Notes under the pieces: generated by a model | What the model was told of the DNA's origin: nothing | Databases searched by the model: none | What the model saw: only the letters and a program-made list of their open reading frames with translations | Shown: positions 25,646 to 34,047 of the stretch, one piece after another | Layout: each line of letters begins with the position of its first letter | Position numbering within the stretch: the stretch's first letter is position 1 | DNA from: Alphaproteobacteria bacterium | Lineage (GTDB): Bacteria > Pseudomonadota > Alphaproteobacteria > Bin95 | NCBI GenBank assembly: GCA_022821735.1 | Contig: JAJECZ010000172.1 | Span: forward strand, 1-36,317 | Direction of reading: 5' to 3' | DNA: 36,317 nucleotides | Position numbers and translations under genes: made by a program

Positions 25646-25686
25646 GCCGCCGCCCTGCCCCGCTTGCGCCGGGGCGGGGCGGCGGC
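25646..25686 (+). terminator. long GC-rich hairpin after dctM
   Basis: A 17-bp stem with one G-T(U) pair, loop CTTGCGC. No T-tract follows, so it may act as a partial terminator or stabiliser rather than a classical intrinsic terminator. It separates the TRAP genes from the LLM oxidoreductase. Confidence 0.7.
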
Positions 25687-25725
25687 AATACTCGGCTGCG
25701 GACGAGAAGGAAGCGGGAAGGCCCC

Positions 25726-27000
25726 ATGAAGCATCTGTGGTTCCACCTCATGCCCTATACCGAGCTGCCGGACGATTTCCGGGAGCAGAACCCGTCGGTG
25801 TGGGTCGATATCCATTCGCGCCTCTTCGACCCCGAACGCGCGCACTACATGTACAACGACTTCATGGACGAGATGGAGTATGCGGCCGAGGTCGGCTTCG
25901 ACGCCGTGTGCTGCAACGAGCACCACTCCAACGGCTACGGGCTGATGCCCTCGCCCAACCTGATCGCGTCGGCGCTCGCCCGGCGCGCCAACCCCGACAC
26001 CGCGCTCTGCGTCATGGGCAACAGCCTCGCGCTCTACAACCCGCCGACCCGCGTCGCGGAAGAGTTCGCGATGATCGACTGCATCTCGGGCGGGCGGCTG
26101 ATCGCCGGCTTCCCGGTCGGCTCGCCGATGGATACCTGCTACGCCTACGGCCAGAACCCGAGCCTGCTGCGCGAGCGCTATCTCGAGGCCCACGACCTCG
26201 TGATGCGCGCCTGGACCGAGCCCGACACCTTCGCGTTCAACGGCCGCTTCAACCAGCAGCGCTACATCAATATCTGGCCGCGCCCGGTGCAGAAGCCGCA
26301 CCCTCCGGTCTGGATTCCCGGCGGCGGCTCGGTCGAGACCTGGCGCTGGTGCGCCGAGATGGACTATGTGTACTGCTACCTCTCCTATTTCGGCTACAAG
26401 GCCGGCCTGCAGACCATGCAGGGCTTCTGGGAGGAGATGAAGCGGCTCGGCAAGGAGCCGAACCCCTACCGCGCCGGATTCCTGCAATTCGTCGGCGTCG
26501 CCGAGACCGAGGAAGAGGCCTACAGGCTCTACCGGGAGCCGGCGGAGTATTTCTACGGGCGGTGCCTGCATATCGACCCGCGCTTCGCCGCCCCGCCGGG
26601 CTACACCACCGAGGCGACGCAGCGCGCCGGCATCCAGAGCCAGGTCGCCAACGCCGCGCTGCAGAACCGCAAGGCGCTCCAGGTCTCCAGGTCCGCGCGC
26701 GAGTTCGACGCCATTCTGGACAACGGCTATGTCATCATCGGCACGCCGGACCAGGTGGCGGACAAGCTGCGCCAGGTGATCCGCGACCTGCGCTTCGGGC
26801 AGCTCATGCTGCTGCTGCAGTTCGGCAACATGGACAAGCAGCTGGCGAAGTACAACTCCCGCCTCTATGCCGAGCAGGTGATGCCGCAGCTCCAGGATGT
26901 CTGGAGCGAGTGGGAGAACCACTGGTGGCCGACGCCGATGGCCGCCGCCGACCGCGCTGCTCCCGACCCCATCGCGCACCGCGCCGTGGCGGCCGAATAG
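25726..27000 (+). CDS. LLM-class flavin-dependent monooxygenase/oxidoreductase
   Basis: A 424-residue luciferase-like (TIM-barrel, F420 or FMN-dependent) enzyme. WFHLMPYTELPDDF starts it; CCNEHHSN, DCISGGRLIAGFPVGSP and PVWIPGGGSVETW are family segments, and the C-terminal YVIIGTPDQVADKLRQVI is the usual closing motif. Possible reactions are oxidation or desulfonation of an organic compound. The Trp- and Tyr-rich N-terminus is seen in a subgroup that commonly sits with TRAP genes and hydrolases. Fourteen bases separate it from the next gene. Confidence 0.88.
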   Translation: MKHLWFHLMPYTELPDDFREQNPSVWVDIHSRLFDPERAHYMYNDFMDEMEYAAEVGFDAVCCNEHHSNGYGLMPSPNLIASALARRANPDTALCVMGNSLALYNPPTRVAEEFAMIDCISGGRLIAGFPVGSPMDTCYAYGQNPSLLRERYLEAHDLVMRAWTEPDTFAFNGRFNQQRYINIWPRPVQKPHPPVWIPGGGSVETWRWCAEMDYVYCYLSYFGYKAGLQTMQGFWEEMKRLGKEPNPYRAGFLQFVGVAETEEEAYRLYREPAEYFYGRCLHIDPRFAAPPGYTTEATQRAGIQSQVANAALQNRKALQVSRSAREFDAILDNGYVIIGTPDQVADKLRQVIRDLRFGQLMLLLQFGNMDKQLAKYNSRLYAEQVMPQLQDVWSEWENHWWPTPMAAADRAAPDPIAHRAVAAE

Positions 27001-27014
27001 GAGCGCGGCAGGCT

Positions 27015-27812
27015 ATGGACATGGCTTCCCCGCCTCCCGCCGTCGACCATGTGGACGTCAACGGCGAACCCTGCCGCGTCTGGCGCAAGGGATCGGGCCG
27101 CCCACTCGCCTTCCTGGCCGGCCATGGCGGACTGCCCAAATGGCCGGCCTTCCTCGACCGGCTGGCGGAGAGCCACGAAGTCGTCGCGCCCTCCATCCCC
27201 GGCTATCCGGGCGGCCTCGGGCACACGAAGCTCGTGGACCATCTGGACTGGGTGCTGGCGGTCCGCGACCTGTTGAACGGCTGCGGCCTCGAGGGCGGCG
27301 ACACCCTGCTGGCCGGCTCCGGGCCCGGCGCATCCTTCGCGCTGGAGGTCGCCGCACTCTGGCCGCACAAGGTGGACCGGCTGGCGCTGATCGCGCCTTG
27401 GGGCCTGTTCGACGAAGCCGAGCCGATGACCGACCCCTGGGGCCAGCGCATTCCGGAACTGCCGGGGATGCTCTGCGCCGACCCGGAGAACTGGAACGCG
27501 CTCAAGGCCGCGCCCGAAGGCGCGAATTCGGTGGAATGGCCGATCGAGCAGACGCGCGCCCTGGAGGCGTCCGCGCGCGCCTTCTGGCCGCTCGGCAACA
27601 GCGGGCTGGAGAAGCGCCTCGGCCGGGTGCGGGCGCCCGCCCTGCTGCTCTGGGGCGCGGAGGATCGCATCCTGCCGCGCTCCTACGGGGAGCGGATCGC
27701 AGCGGGGCTCGGCGGCCCGGCCAGCCTTCAGGCCATCGACGGCGCCGGCCACCTCGCCGAACTCGACAGGCCTGCCGAGGTCGCGGAGGCCATCCGGGCC
27801 TTCTTCGCCTGA
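27015..27812 (+). CDS. alpha/beta-hydrolase-fold protein lacking the nucleophile serine
   Basis: A 265-residue alpha/beta-hydrolase fold. At the nucleophile elbow the sequence is LLAGSGPGASFALEVAALWP; aligned to the usual GxSxG, the nucleophile position is Gly103, with Ser102 one place early. The acid (WGAEDRILP) and histidine (DGAGHLAEL) segments are intact. Either the elbow has shifted by one residue, or the protein is a non-hydrolytic member. The start ATG 27015 (MDMASPP) is preceded by GGAGCG/GGCAGG-like purines. It is co-oriented with the LLM enzyme and probably acts on the same pathway. Confidence 0.8.
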   Translation: MDMASPPPAVDHVDVNGEPCRVWRKGSGRPLAFLAGHGGLPKWPAFLDRLAESHEVVAPSIPGYPGGLGHTKLVDHLDWVLAVRDLLNGCGLEGGDTLLAGSGPGASFALEVAALWPHKVDRLALIAPWGLFDEAEPMTDPWGQRIPELPGMLCADPENWNALKAAPEGANSVEWPIEQTRALEASARAFWPLGNSGLEKRLGRVRAPALLLWGAEDRILPRSYGERIAAGLGGPASLQAIDGAGHLAELDRPAEVAEAIRAFFA

Positions 27813-27820
27813 TCCGCAGC

Positions 27821-28417
27821 ATGTCCTGCACGGGTAACGCGCGAATCGTCTTCCCGGAGTTGCCGAAGCGGATCTTCCAGATCATCTATGCCGACCCGCC
27901 ATGGGACTATAAGGGCCAACTCCAGCATGCCGGGCCGGGCAGCGGCGACTCCGGCGGCGCGGTCCGCCACTATCCGACAGTCACGCTGGACGATCTCAAG
28001 ACGCTTCCGGTCGCGGACATCGCAGCAGAGAATTCGCTGCTGTTCCTCTGGGCCACCAATCCGCATCTGGACCAGGCCATCGATCTCGGGAAGGCATGGG
28101 GCTTTAACTGGGCCACGGTCGCGTTCGTGTGGGACAAGCAGAAGACCAATCCCGGCTTCTACACGCTCAGCCAGTGCGAGCTGTGCCTCGTCTTCAAGCG
28201 CGGCAGGATTCCGCAACCGCGGGGTGCGAGGAACATCCGCCAGCTCGTGAGCGCCAAGCGCGGCCCGCATTCGGAAAAGCCCGCCGAAGTCCGAGAGCGC
28301 ATCGAGGCGATGTTTCCCGCCCAATCGAAGATCGAACTCTTCTCTCGCGAGCGCGCACCCGGCTGGACGGCCTGGGGCCTCGAAGCCCTGTCCGTCCCGA
28401 TGAATGCAGGCGGGTAG
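27821..28417 (+). CDS. MT-A70 family adenine-N6 DNA methyltransferase
   Basis: A 198-residue SAM-dependent methyltransferase. The catalytic DPPW is at 25-28 (IIYADPPWDYKGQLQ), with the MT-A70 segments LFLWATNPHLDQAIDLGKAWGF and VKR-like ARNIRQLVSAKRGPHSEKPAEVRERIEAMFP. Such proteins are often phage- or island-borne and methylate DNA adenine. No partner restriction gene is immediately adjacent, though a DUF262 nuclease lies 560 bases on. The start is ATG 27821, eight bases after the previous stop. Confidence 0.9.
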   Translation: MSCTGNARIVFPELPKRIFQIIYADPPWDYKGQLQHAGPGSGDSGGAVRHYPTVTLDDLKTLPVADIAAENSLLFLWATNPHLDQAIDLGKAWGFNWATVAFVWDKQKTNPGFYTLSQCELCLVFKRGRIPQPRGARNIRQLVSAKRGPHSEKPAEVRERIEAMFPAQSKIELFSRERAPGWTAWGLEALSVPMNAGG

Positions 28418-28420
28418 CCG

Positions 28421-28840
28421 ATGAGCGAAGCAGCATTCGGTGTCCGCGCGCTGGGCGAAGTCGTCCTGCGAACGGGCCGGCTGGACGAGATGCGGGCCTT
28501 CTACCGGGACATCATCGGACTTGAGGTCATGCGAGTGTTCGAGGACGGCATGACCTTCTTCCGCCTGGCGCCCGGCTTCGAAGGCCACACGGCAGTGCTG
28601 GCCCTCTTCCCGCTCGACCGGGGCGAGGGCTGGCAGGGCCACGAGCAGTCCCGCTCCACGCTGCACCATTTCGCGCTGAGCATCCCCCATGCCGAGCATG
28701 CCGCCGCGCTGGCCGCGCTCACCGCCCGGGGCCTCGAACCGTGGACCGCATTTCACGAATGGGTCGGCTGGCATTCCATCTATGTCCATGACCCCGACGG
28801 CAACACGGTCGAACTCGTCAGCGCCCCGGAGCCGGCATGA
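28421..28840 (+). CDS. VOC-family (glyoxalase/bleomycin-resistance-like) protein
   Basis: A 139-residue vicinal-oxygen-chelate protein with two beta-alpha-beta-beta-beta modules. LGEVVLRTGRLDEMRAFYRDIIGLEV is the first and LHHFALSIP...YVHDPDGNTVELVSAPEP the second; the metal residues probably include His78 and the C-terminal Glu in NTVELV. It could be a dioxygenase, isomerase or lyase. It starts three bases after the methyltransferase stop. The 137 bases after it hold no clear element. Confidence 0.9.
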   Translation: MSEAAFGVRALGEVVLRTGRLDEMRAFYRDIIGLEVMRVFEDGMTFFRLAPGFEGHTAVLALFPLDRGEGWQGHEQSRSTLHHFALSIPHAEHAAALAALTARGLEPWTAFHEWVGWHSIYVHDPDGNTVELVSAPEPA

Positions 28841-28977
28841 CGGACTGTACGCGGCCAAGCCTTCGGTTTCCGGGCGAAGCTTGCCGCGATAGTCCGGCCC
28901 GCCTAGTGTAATTCGACTTCCGAGCCGTGGACCCACGCGGCGGACCGAAGCGGCTTCTTCGACAAGTCGGCACGCAA

Positions 28978-30690
28978 ATGGCTATGAATTTCGACACCAG
29001 CAACCGCACTTGGCGCCAGTTGATGGGGAACGGTCTGCTCTACCGGGTCCCGCCGTTCCAGCGCGACTACAGTTGGGGCGAAGAGGAGTGGGATGACCTC
29101 TGGCACGATGTTCGCGAGGTCATGCGCCCGGAAGGAGAGCCGGCGCACTATATGGGTTATCTCGTCCTGCAGTCGGAGGACGGCAAGCGGTTCGACATCA
29201 TTGACGGGCAACAACGCCTTACAACCCTGAGCATTCTCGTGCTGGCCGCCTTGCGACGATTGAACGTCCTGCTGGACAAGGGACGGGATACGGAAAACAC
29301 CCGCAAAAGGCTTGAGAGTCTGCGGCAAGGCTACATCGGATACCTCGATCCTGTGACGCTGGTGTCGGAGCCCAAGCTGAAACTGAATCGAAACAATGAC
29401 CATTATTTCCAGACATATCTGGTCCCTCTGAGGTCGCCCTTGCCGAGACGGGGATTCAGAAGGTCGGAACACGACATGCGCAAGGCGTTCGAGTGGTTCG
29501 ACCGCCGTTTTCGAGATTATCTGGAGGAAGAGGACGATCCCGGCTTAGCTGTCGTGCGACTGATCGACGGGATGAGCGACAAACTGCTTTTTACCGTCAT
29601 CACGGTCACCGACGAACTGAATGCCTACCGGGTGTTCGAAACGCTGAATGCACGGGGCGTGCGGCTCTCGGCGACCGATCTTTTGAAAAACTACCTGTTC
29701 TCGCTTCTGCATCGCCAAGGCGAGCATGAGCGCGAGATCGAGACGCTGGAAGAACGCTGGAACGAAATCGTGGGAAGGCTCGGGGAGGAGAGCTTTCCCG
29801 ATTTCCTGCGTGTCCACTGGATCAGCCGGAGAACGACCGTCCGGTTGTCGGACCTGTTCAAGACTGTCCGCGCCCAAGTCCAAGACAGGGGGGATGCGTT
29901 TTCGCTGTTGCAGGAACTCGAAGCCGATATCGAGGCTTATCTGGCGCTGACGCAGCCGGACGGCTCGGATTGGCCTGTCGAGTGGAAGCAGCACGCCCGG
30001 ACCCTTCGCATGTTCAGTGTCCGCCAGCCATTCCCGCTGCTGCTGGCTGCCCGGCGTTCGCTGGGCGATGCCGAATTCGAGAGGCTGCTGCGCAACGTCG
30101 TGATTATCTCCTTTCGCTACAATGTCATCGGCGGCCTTCATGGAAGCGAGCAGGAGCGGATTTACCACGCAGAGGCCCAAAGGATTTCGAGAGACGAACA
30201 CTCGTCGATCAAGGAAATCATGGGCAGCTTGAGGCCGGTCTATCCCGATGACGAGCGGTTCCGGCTGAGTTTCGGCGAGAAGTCCATCGGCGTTGCGCAG
30301 ACACGGAACAAGCGGGTCGTCCGCTATATTCTGTTCGAGTTGGAGCGGCAGGCCTCCGGCAATCGCCTTGACTTCGAGGACAGCCGGATAACCCTGGAGC
30401 ATATCTATCCGCTGAATCCCGAAGAGGGCTGGGACCGGTTCGGCGAAGGAGGCCTGGACGCACAGACATCGCGCCTCGGCAATATGGCGTTGCTGGAAGC
30501 CGGCCCGAACCGCGATGCCGGCAATTCCGGCTACGAAGCCAAGCGGGCACTGCTCGCAAACAGCGGTTTCCGGACGACCCAGGACATTGCGCGCAAATAC
30601 ACGGAGTGGACGCCGGAGACCATCGAGGCGCGCCAGGAGGCTATGGCAAGGATCGCAGCGGCCGCATGGCGTATCGACTTTCCCCGCTGA
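28978..30690 (+). CDS. DUF262/DUF1524 (GmrSD-like) putative phage-defence nuclease
   Basis: About 570 residues. The N-terminal DUF262 (GmrS/ParB-like) domain shows VPPFQRDYSW (24-33) and the nucleotide-site motif DGQQRLTT (77-84), followed by ETLNARGVRLSATDLLKNYL. The C-terminal DUF1524 is an HNH-type nuclease: RITLEHIYPLNP with His475, then RLGNMALLE with Asn502. This single-chain layout matches GmrSD and related type IV or modification-dependent antiviral enzymes, which use NTP and cut modified DNA. The ATG at 28978 is preferred; a GTG at 28927 is possible. Codon use looks less GC-biased than in neighbours, suggesting horizontal acquisition. Confidence 0.88.
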   Translation: MAMNFDTSNRTWRQLMGNGLLYRVPPFQRDYSWGEEEWDDLWHDVREVMRPEGEPAHYMGYLVLQSEDGKRFDIIDGQQRLTTLSILVLAALRRLNVLLDKGRDTENTRKRLESLRQGYIGYLDPVTLVSEPKLKLNRNNDHYFQTYLVPLRSPLPRRGFRRSEHDMRKAFEWFDRRFRDYLEEEDDPGLAVVRLIDGMSDKLLFTVITVTDELNAYRVFETLNARGVRLSATDLLKNYLFSLLHRQGEHEREIETLEERWNEIVGRLGEESFPDFLRVHWISRRTTVRLSDLFKTVRAQVQDRGDAFSLLQELEADIEAYLALTQPDGSDWPVEWKQHARTLRMFSVRQPFPLLLAARRSLGDAEFERLLRNVVIISFRYNVIGGLHGSEQERIYHAEAQRISRDEHSSIKEIMGSLRPVYPDDERFRLSFGEKSIGVAQTRNKRVVRYILFELERQASGNRLDFEDSRITLEHIYPLNPEEGWDRFGEGGLDAQTSRLGNMALLEAGPNRDAGNSGYEAKRALLANSGFRTTQDIARKYTEWTPETIEARQEAMARIAAAAWRIDFPR

Positions 30691-30738
30691 AACCCGTCGC
30701 GGCGAAGCGCTGTCCGATTCGAGCGGCCTCTTCGAACG

Positions 30739-31185
30739 ATGACCGGCGTGAACAGCGATAGCCCATCCGGAGCAAACCTGTCACCCGCCGCGCACCTGCA
30801 CCATGTGCATCTGTTCGCGGCGGATATCGACGCGACCGTCGCGTGGTGGCGGGAGAAGCTCGGGGGCGTGGTGGCCTTCGACGGCGAGTTCGGCGGGGCG
30901 CGCAATGTGTTCATGGAGGTGGGGCGCGGCCGCCTCCACCTCTACGACCAGCCGCCGCGCGGGGCGCCGGGCGGGGCCGTGCACCATGTCGGCATCCGGA
31001 CGGACGACCTCCCCGCACTCCATTCACGGCTGCTCGCGCTCGGTGTGCCGTTCCGCTCCGGCATCCGCGAGTTCGGGTCGTGGCGCTACATCATGTGCGA
31101 GGCGCCCGACGGCGTGCTGCTGGAACTCTTCCAGATCGACACGGACGACATGCCGCCCGCGCTGGCGCGTTATTTCGTCCCCTGA
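30739..31185 (+). CDS. second VOC-family protein
   Basis: A 148-residue vicinal-oxygen-chelate protein. LHHVHLFAADIDATVAWWREKLGG is the first module, with His17 or His19 a metal ligand. VHHVGIRTDDLPALHSRLLALGVPF and YIMCEAPDGVLLELFQID form the second. Closer to methylmalonyl-CoA epimerase/glyoxalase-type proteins than the VOC gene at 28421. The function is open. It ends 23 bases before the convergent acyl-CoA dehydrogenase. Confidence 0.9.
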   Translation: MTGVNSDSPSGANLSPAAHLHHVHLFAADIDATVAWWREKLGGVVAFDGEFGGARNVFMEVGRGRLHLYDQPPRGAPGGAVHHVGIRTDDLPALHSRLLALGVPFRSGIREFGSWRYIMCEAPDGVLLELFQIDTDDMPPALARYFVP

Positions 31186-31208
31186 CGCTCTGGCGGCTTC
31201 CACTTCCC

Positions 31209-32375
31209 CTACCGCAGGGAGCTGCCGAACAGGTCGCGGGCGACGATGTGGCGCTGGACCTCGTTCGGGCCCTCGCCGATGCGGCGGATACGCATTTCGC
31301 GGTACCAGCGCTCGAAGGGCAGGTCCTTGGTGACGCCGTAGCCGCCGTGTATCTGCATCGCCCGGTCCACCACCCGGCCCGACGCCTCGGTCGCCACGAT
31401 CTTGGCGAGCGCGGAGTCGGTGCGGAAGGGCTCGCCGCGCCGCGCCTTGTCGGCAGCGGCAAGCGTGATCCAGAGCGCCTGGCGGATGTCGATCTCGTTT
31501 TCGACCACCATCCACTGGATGCCCTGGCGGTGCGCCAGCTTGTCGCCGAAGGTCTCCCTGATCCCGGCATATTCGACCGCGAGCTCCTGCGCCTTGACGG
31601 CGACGCCGATGCAGGTGGCCGCATAGGGGATGCGCTGGCGCGATACGCGGTCGTTGGCGATGGCGAACCCGCCGTTGACCTCGCCCAGCACGTTTGCGTG
31701 CGGCACTCGCATGTCCTCAAATTGCAACTCGGTGGCGTAACGCGCCGCGCGCAGCGTGTGGACGATGCGGCGCACATGGAAGCCGGGCGTGTCGGTCTCG
31801 ACGATGAAGCAGGTGACGCCCGCCCGCCCCTTCGTCGGGTCGGTGCGCGCGAAGACGAGGCCGAAATCCGCCCGGTCGGCCCCGGAGATGAACATCTTGG
31901 CGCCGTTGACGACCCAGTCGTCGCCGTCGCGCACCGCGCGGGTCTGGATGGCCCGGGCCGGGTCCGAGCCGCCCGAGGGCTCGGTCAGGCCAAAGAAGGT
32001 CTTCTTCTCGCCGCGCAGCATCGGAAACAGGAAGCGCTGCTTCTGGTCGTCATTGGCCTCGAACATCTGCGCGAGGCCGGCTCCGCCGAACACGTTGTAG
32101 CAGGGCGCGTAGAGGCCCGCGCGGTGCTGCGACATCTCGATGGCGAGCAGGGTGCGCGTCACGATATCCACGTCCGGGCCGCCGAATTCGGGCGGGATGT
32201 CGAGGCCGTAGAGCCCCATCTCCGCCACCCTTCCAGCCAGCCGTTCATGGTCCTCCGGCGGCAGGCTGTCGGCGTCGGGGTCGAGGCCGTCTTCCAGCGG
32301 CACGATCTCCTCGCGGACGAAGCGGCGCACCTGGTCCACGATCAGTTTCTGCTCGTCGGTAAGGGACAGGTCCAT
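31209..32375 (-). CDS. acyl-CoA dehydrogenase
   Basis: A 388-residue flavoprotein of the usual acyl-CoA dehydrogenase length. FGLTEPSGGSDPAR (FAD region), VVNGAKMFISGAD, QIHGGYGVTKDLPFERWYREMRIRRIGEGPNEVQRH are the family signatures; Glu368 in GEGPNE is the likely catalytic base. It oxidises an acyl-CoA to the 2-enoyl-CoA, passing electrons to ETF. Downstream, with a 46-base gap, of the crotonase pair in the same leftward run, so they may act on one acyl-CoA. Confidence 0.94.
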   Translation of the reverse strand: MDLSLTDEQKLIVDQVRRFVREEIVPLEDGLDPDADSLPPEDHERLAGRVAEMGLYGLDIPPEFGGPDVDIVTRTLLAIEMSQHRAGLYAPCYNVFGGAGLAQMFEANDDQKQRFLFPMLRGEKKTFFGLTEPSGGSDPARAIQTRAVRDGDDWVVNGAKMFISGADRADFGLVFARTDPTKGRAGVTCFIVETDTPGFHVRRIVHTLRAARYATELQFEDMRVPHANVLGEVNGGFAIANDRVSRQRIPYAATCIGVAVKAQELAVEYAGIRETFGDKLAHRQGIQWMVVENEIDIRQALWITLAAADKARRGEPFRTDSALAKIVATEASGRVVDRAMQIHGGYGVTKDLPFERWYREMRIRRIGEGPNEVQRHIVARDLFGSSLR

Positions 32376-32421
32376 AAGTCTTGCGCTTTCCCGATTTCGA
32401 AAATGTCGTCGCAGCGGCCGG

Positions 32422-32757
32422 TCAGGCCGGGCTGAGGCGCCCCAGGCCCACGCCGTCCTCCGGCGGGTTCCAGTCCGGGAGGCATCCGTGGTCGGCCCGG
32501 TGGACCATCATCAGCTCCAGCCAGCGGGTACGCGGCTGGTGGTTGACCTCCAGGCGGAAGAACAGCCCCTCGCCGCGCTCCGCCAATTCCCGCCCGAGCT
32601 CGCCGCGCAGGCCGAACAGCGAGCGCGCATCGACCCGGACGATGGCCCGCACCGCCGCTCCGTTGTCGGAGAGCTGATAGACGCCGAGCTGGCCGCTGAG
32701 CGCGGCCACGGCCTCCGCGTCGAGCCGCCGCCAGGGCTTGTCGAGTCGCACGGCCAT
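32422..32757 (-). CDS. small DUF7508-like protein
   Basis: A 111-residue protein. VYQLSDNGAAVRAIVRVDARSLFGLRGELGREL resembles the degenerate GIY-YIG-like fold of DUF7508 proteins, and RTRWLELMMVHRADHGCLPDWN is the conserved tail. No catalytic role is known. The ATG follows immediately after the crotonase stop with no gap. Such genes occur in acyl-CoA catabolic clusters, perhaps as accessory factors. Confidence 0.75.
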   Translation of the reverse strand: MAVRLDKPWRRLDAEAVAALSGQLGVYQLSDNGAAVRAIVRVDARSLFGLRGELGRELAERGEGLFFRLEVNHQPRTRWLELMMVHRADHGCLPDWNPPEDGVGLGRLSPA

Positions 32758-33513
32758 CTATTCCCCCGTGAAATTCGCCGGGCGCTTCTCCAGCCGCGCC
32801 GCGATCCCCTCCCGGGCGTCGCGGGAAAGGCGGGCGGCCCGCAGCATCCCCGCCAGGTCTTCGTGGGGCGTCGCATCGCGAAAGGTCATCTGCCGCAGCA
32901 TGACGGCCTTCATCGCCTTCATCGCGAGCGGCGCATTGGCGGCGAGGCGCGCGGCGACGGCCGCAACCGCCGCTTCGAGTTCGTCGTCGGGCGCGACCTT
33001 GTGGATCATGCCGAGCGCGTGCATCCGCGCCGCGGACATCGGGTCGCCGAGCAGCAGCATCTCGCGCGCCGCCACGGGACCGCCGGTCTCCACGATCTTC
33101 TTGGCGAGGAACCAGGTCGGCACCAGCCCGATCTGCGCCAGCGACATGCCGAAGCGCGCGCTCTCCGCGGCCACGACGAGGTCGCAATGCAGGGCGAGTT
33201 CGTTGCCGCCCGCAATCGCATCGCCGTGTACGACTGCCACGACCGGCAGGGGATAGTGCTGCACGGCGTCCAGCACCGCCTCTATCGGGCTCTCGGTGTC
33301 GAGCGTCCCGGCCCGTTCGCGCAGGTCCATCCCGGCGCAGAACACGGGCCCCTCGGCGCGCAGCACGGTCAACCGCTCGGTCCTGTCCGGCTCGCCCCGG
33401 AAAGCGTCGAGCAGGGCGTCGAGCATCTCGCGGTTGAGCGCGTTGCGCTTCTCCGGGCGGTTCAGGCGCACGGTGCGCACCGGGCCCTCGCGTTCGATCG
33501 GGACAATCGTCAT
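32758..33513 (-). CDS. enoyl-CoA hydratase/isomerase family protein
   Basis: A 251-residue crotonase. The oxyanion-hole segments are FCAGMDLRE (58-66) and GDAIAGGNELALHCD (97-111). Glu105 (GGNELA) matches one of the two catalytic glutamates of enoyl-CoA hydratase. The second site, normally in FGxPE, reads FGMSL, so Glu is replaced by Leu125; this argues for an isomerase or other crotonase reaction rather than plain hydration. First gene of the leftward crotonase / DUF7508 / acyl-CoA dehydrogenase run. Confidence 0.9.
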   Translation of the reverse strand: MTIVPIEREGPVRTVRLNRPEKRNALNREMLDALLDAFRGEPDRTERLTVLRAEGPVFCAGMDLRERAGTLDTESPIEAVLDAVQHYPLPVVAVVHGDAIAGGNELALHCDLVVAAESARFGMSLAQIGLVPTWFLAKKIVETGGPVAAREMLLLGDPMSAARMHALGMIHKVAPDDELEAAVAAVAARLAANAPLAMKAMKAVMLRQMTFRDATPHEDLAGMLRAARLSRDAREGIAARLEKRPANFTGE

Positions 33514-33611
33514 CGATTCCTCAAACTGTCATTTTTTCCCCGCGAAAGTCTTGCATGCGGGCGCGCGCTATCCAACCATGCCGGTCTTGGGGACAGATTC
33601 AGAGACACGGC

Positions 33612-34028
33612 ATGAAACCTTCGCTTGCGCCCGACCTGAAAAGCGTTCGCCGTTTCGATGTCACGGTGGACCAGACCATCGACTTCATGGGCGAGGACCT
33701 GCGCGTCTTCGCCACCACCTTCATGCTGGCGCGGATCGAGCAGACCTGCCGCGAGCTGGTGCTGTCCCATCTCGACGACGGCGAGGACTCCGTCGGCGCG
33801 CGGGTGGAGATCGACCATCTGGGGCCGACGCTTGCGGGCATGTGGATCGAGGTCAACGCCCGCGTCCTGTCCCTCGACGGGCAGCGCGTCGAAATGGCTG
33901 CCGACATCTGCGATGCGCTCGGCCAGGTAGGCCGCGCCCGCCACACGCGTTTCGTCATCGACAAGAACCGCCAGCGCGAGCGCATCTCCGCGCGGCGGGC
34001 CAAGGCCGAGGCCGCCGGCGCGCTGTAG
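33612..34028 (+). CDS. hotdog-fold acyl-CoA thioesterase-like protein
   Basis: A 138-residue hotdog-fold protein of the thioesterase (FlK / 4HBT-like) type. VFATTFMLARIEQTCRELVLSHLDDGEDSVGARVEIDHLGPTLAGMWIEVNARVLSLDGQRVEM is the core, with a Glu and His in the usual area. The ATG at 33612 is chosen; an upstream frame to 33555 starts in the promoter region. Likely hydrolyses an acyl-CoA or sequesters a toxic thioester. Divergent to the crotonase gene, with 98 bases between. Confidence 0.8.
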   Translation: MKPSLAPDLKSVRRFDVTVDQTIDFMGEDLRVFATTFMLARIEQTCRELVLSHLDDGEDSVGARVEIDHLGPTLAGMWIEVNARVLSLDGQRVEMAADICDALGQVGRARHTRFVIDKNRQRERISARRAKAEAAGAL

Positions 34029-34047
34029 CACCCGACCGCCGCCGCCG

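Noticed and set aside
24244-26979. A 911-codon minus-strand open frame opposite dctM and the LLM gene
   Set aside because: Composition is that of antisense GC-rich sequence; the plus-strand genes carry complete family signatures.
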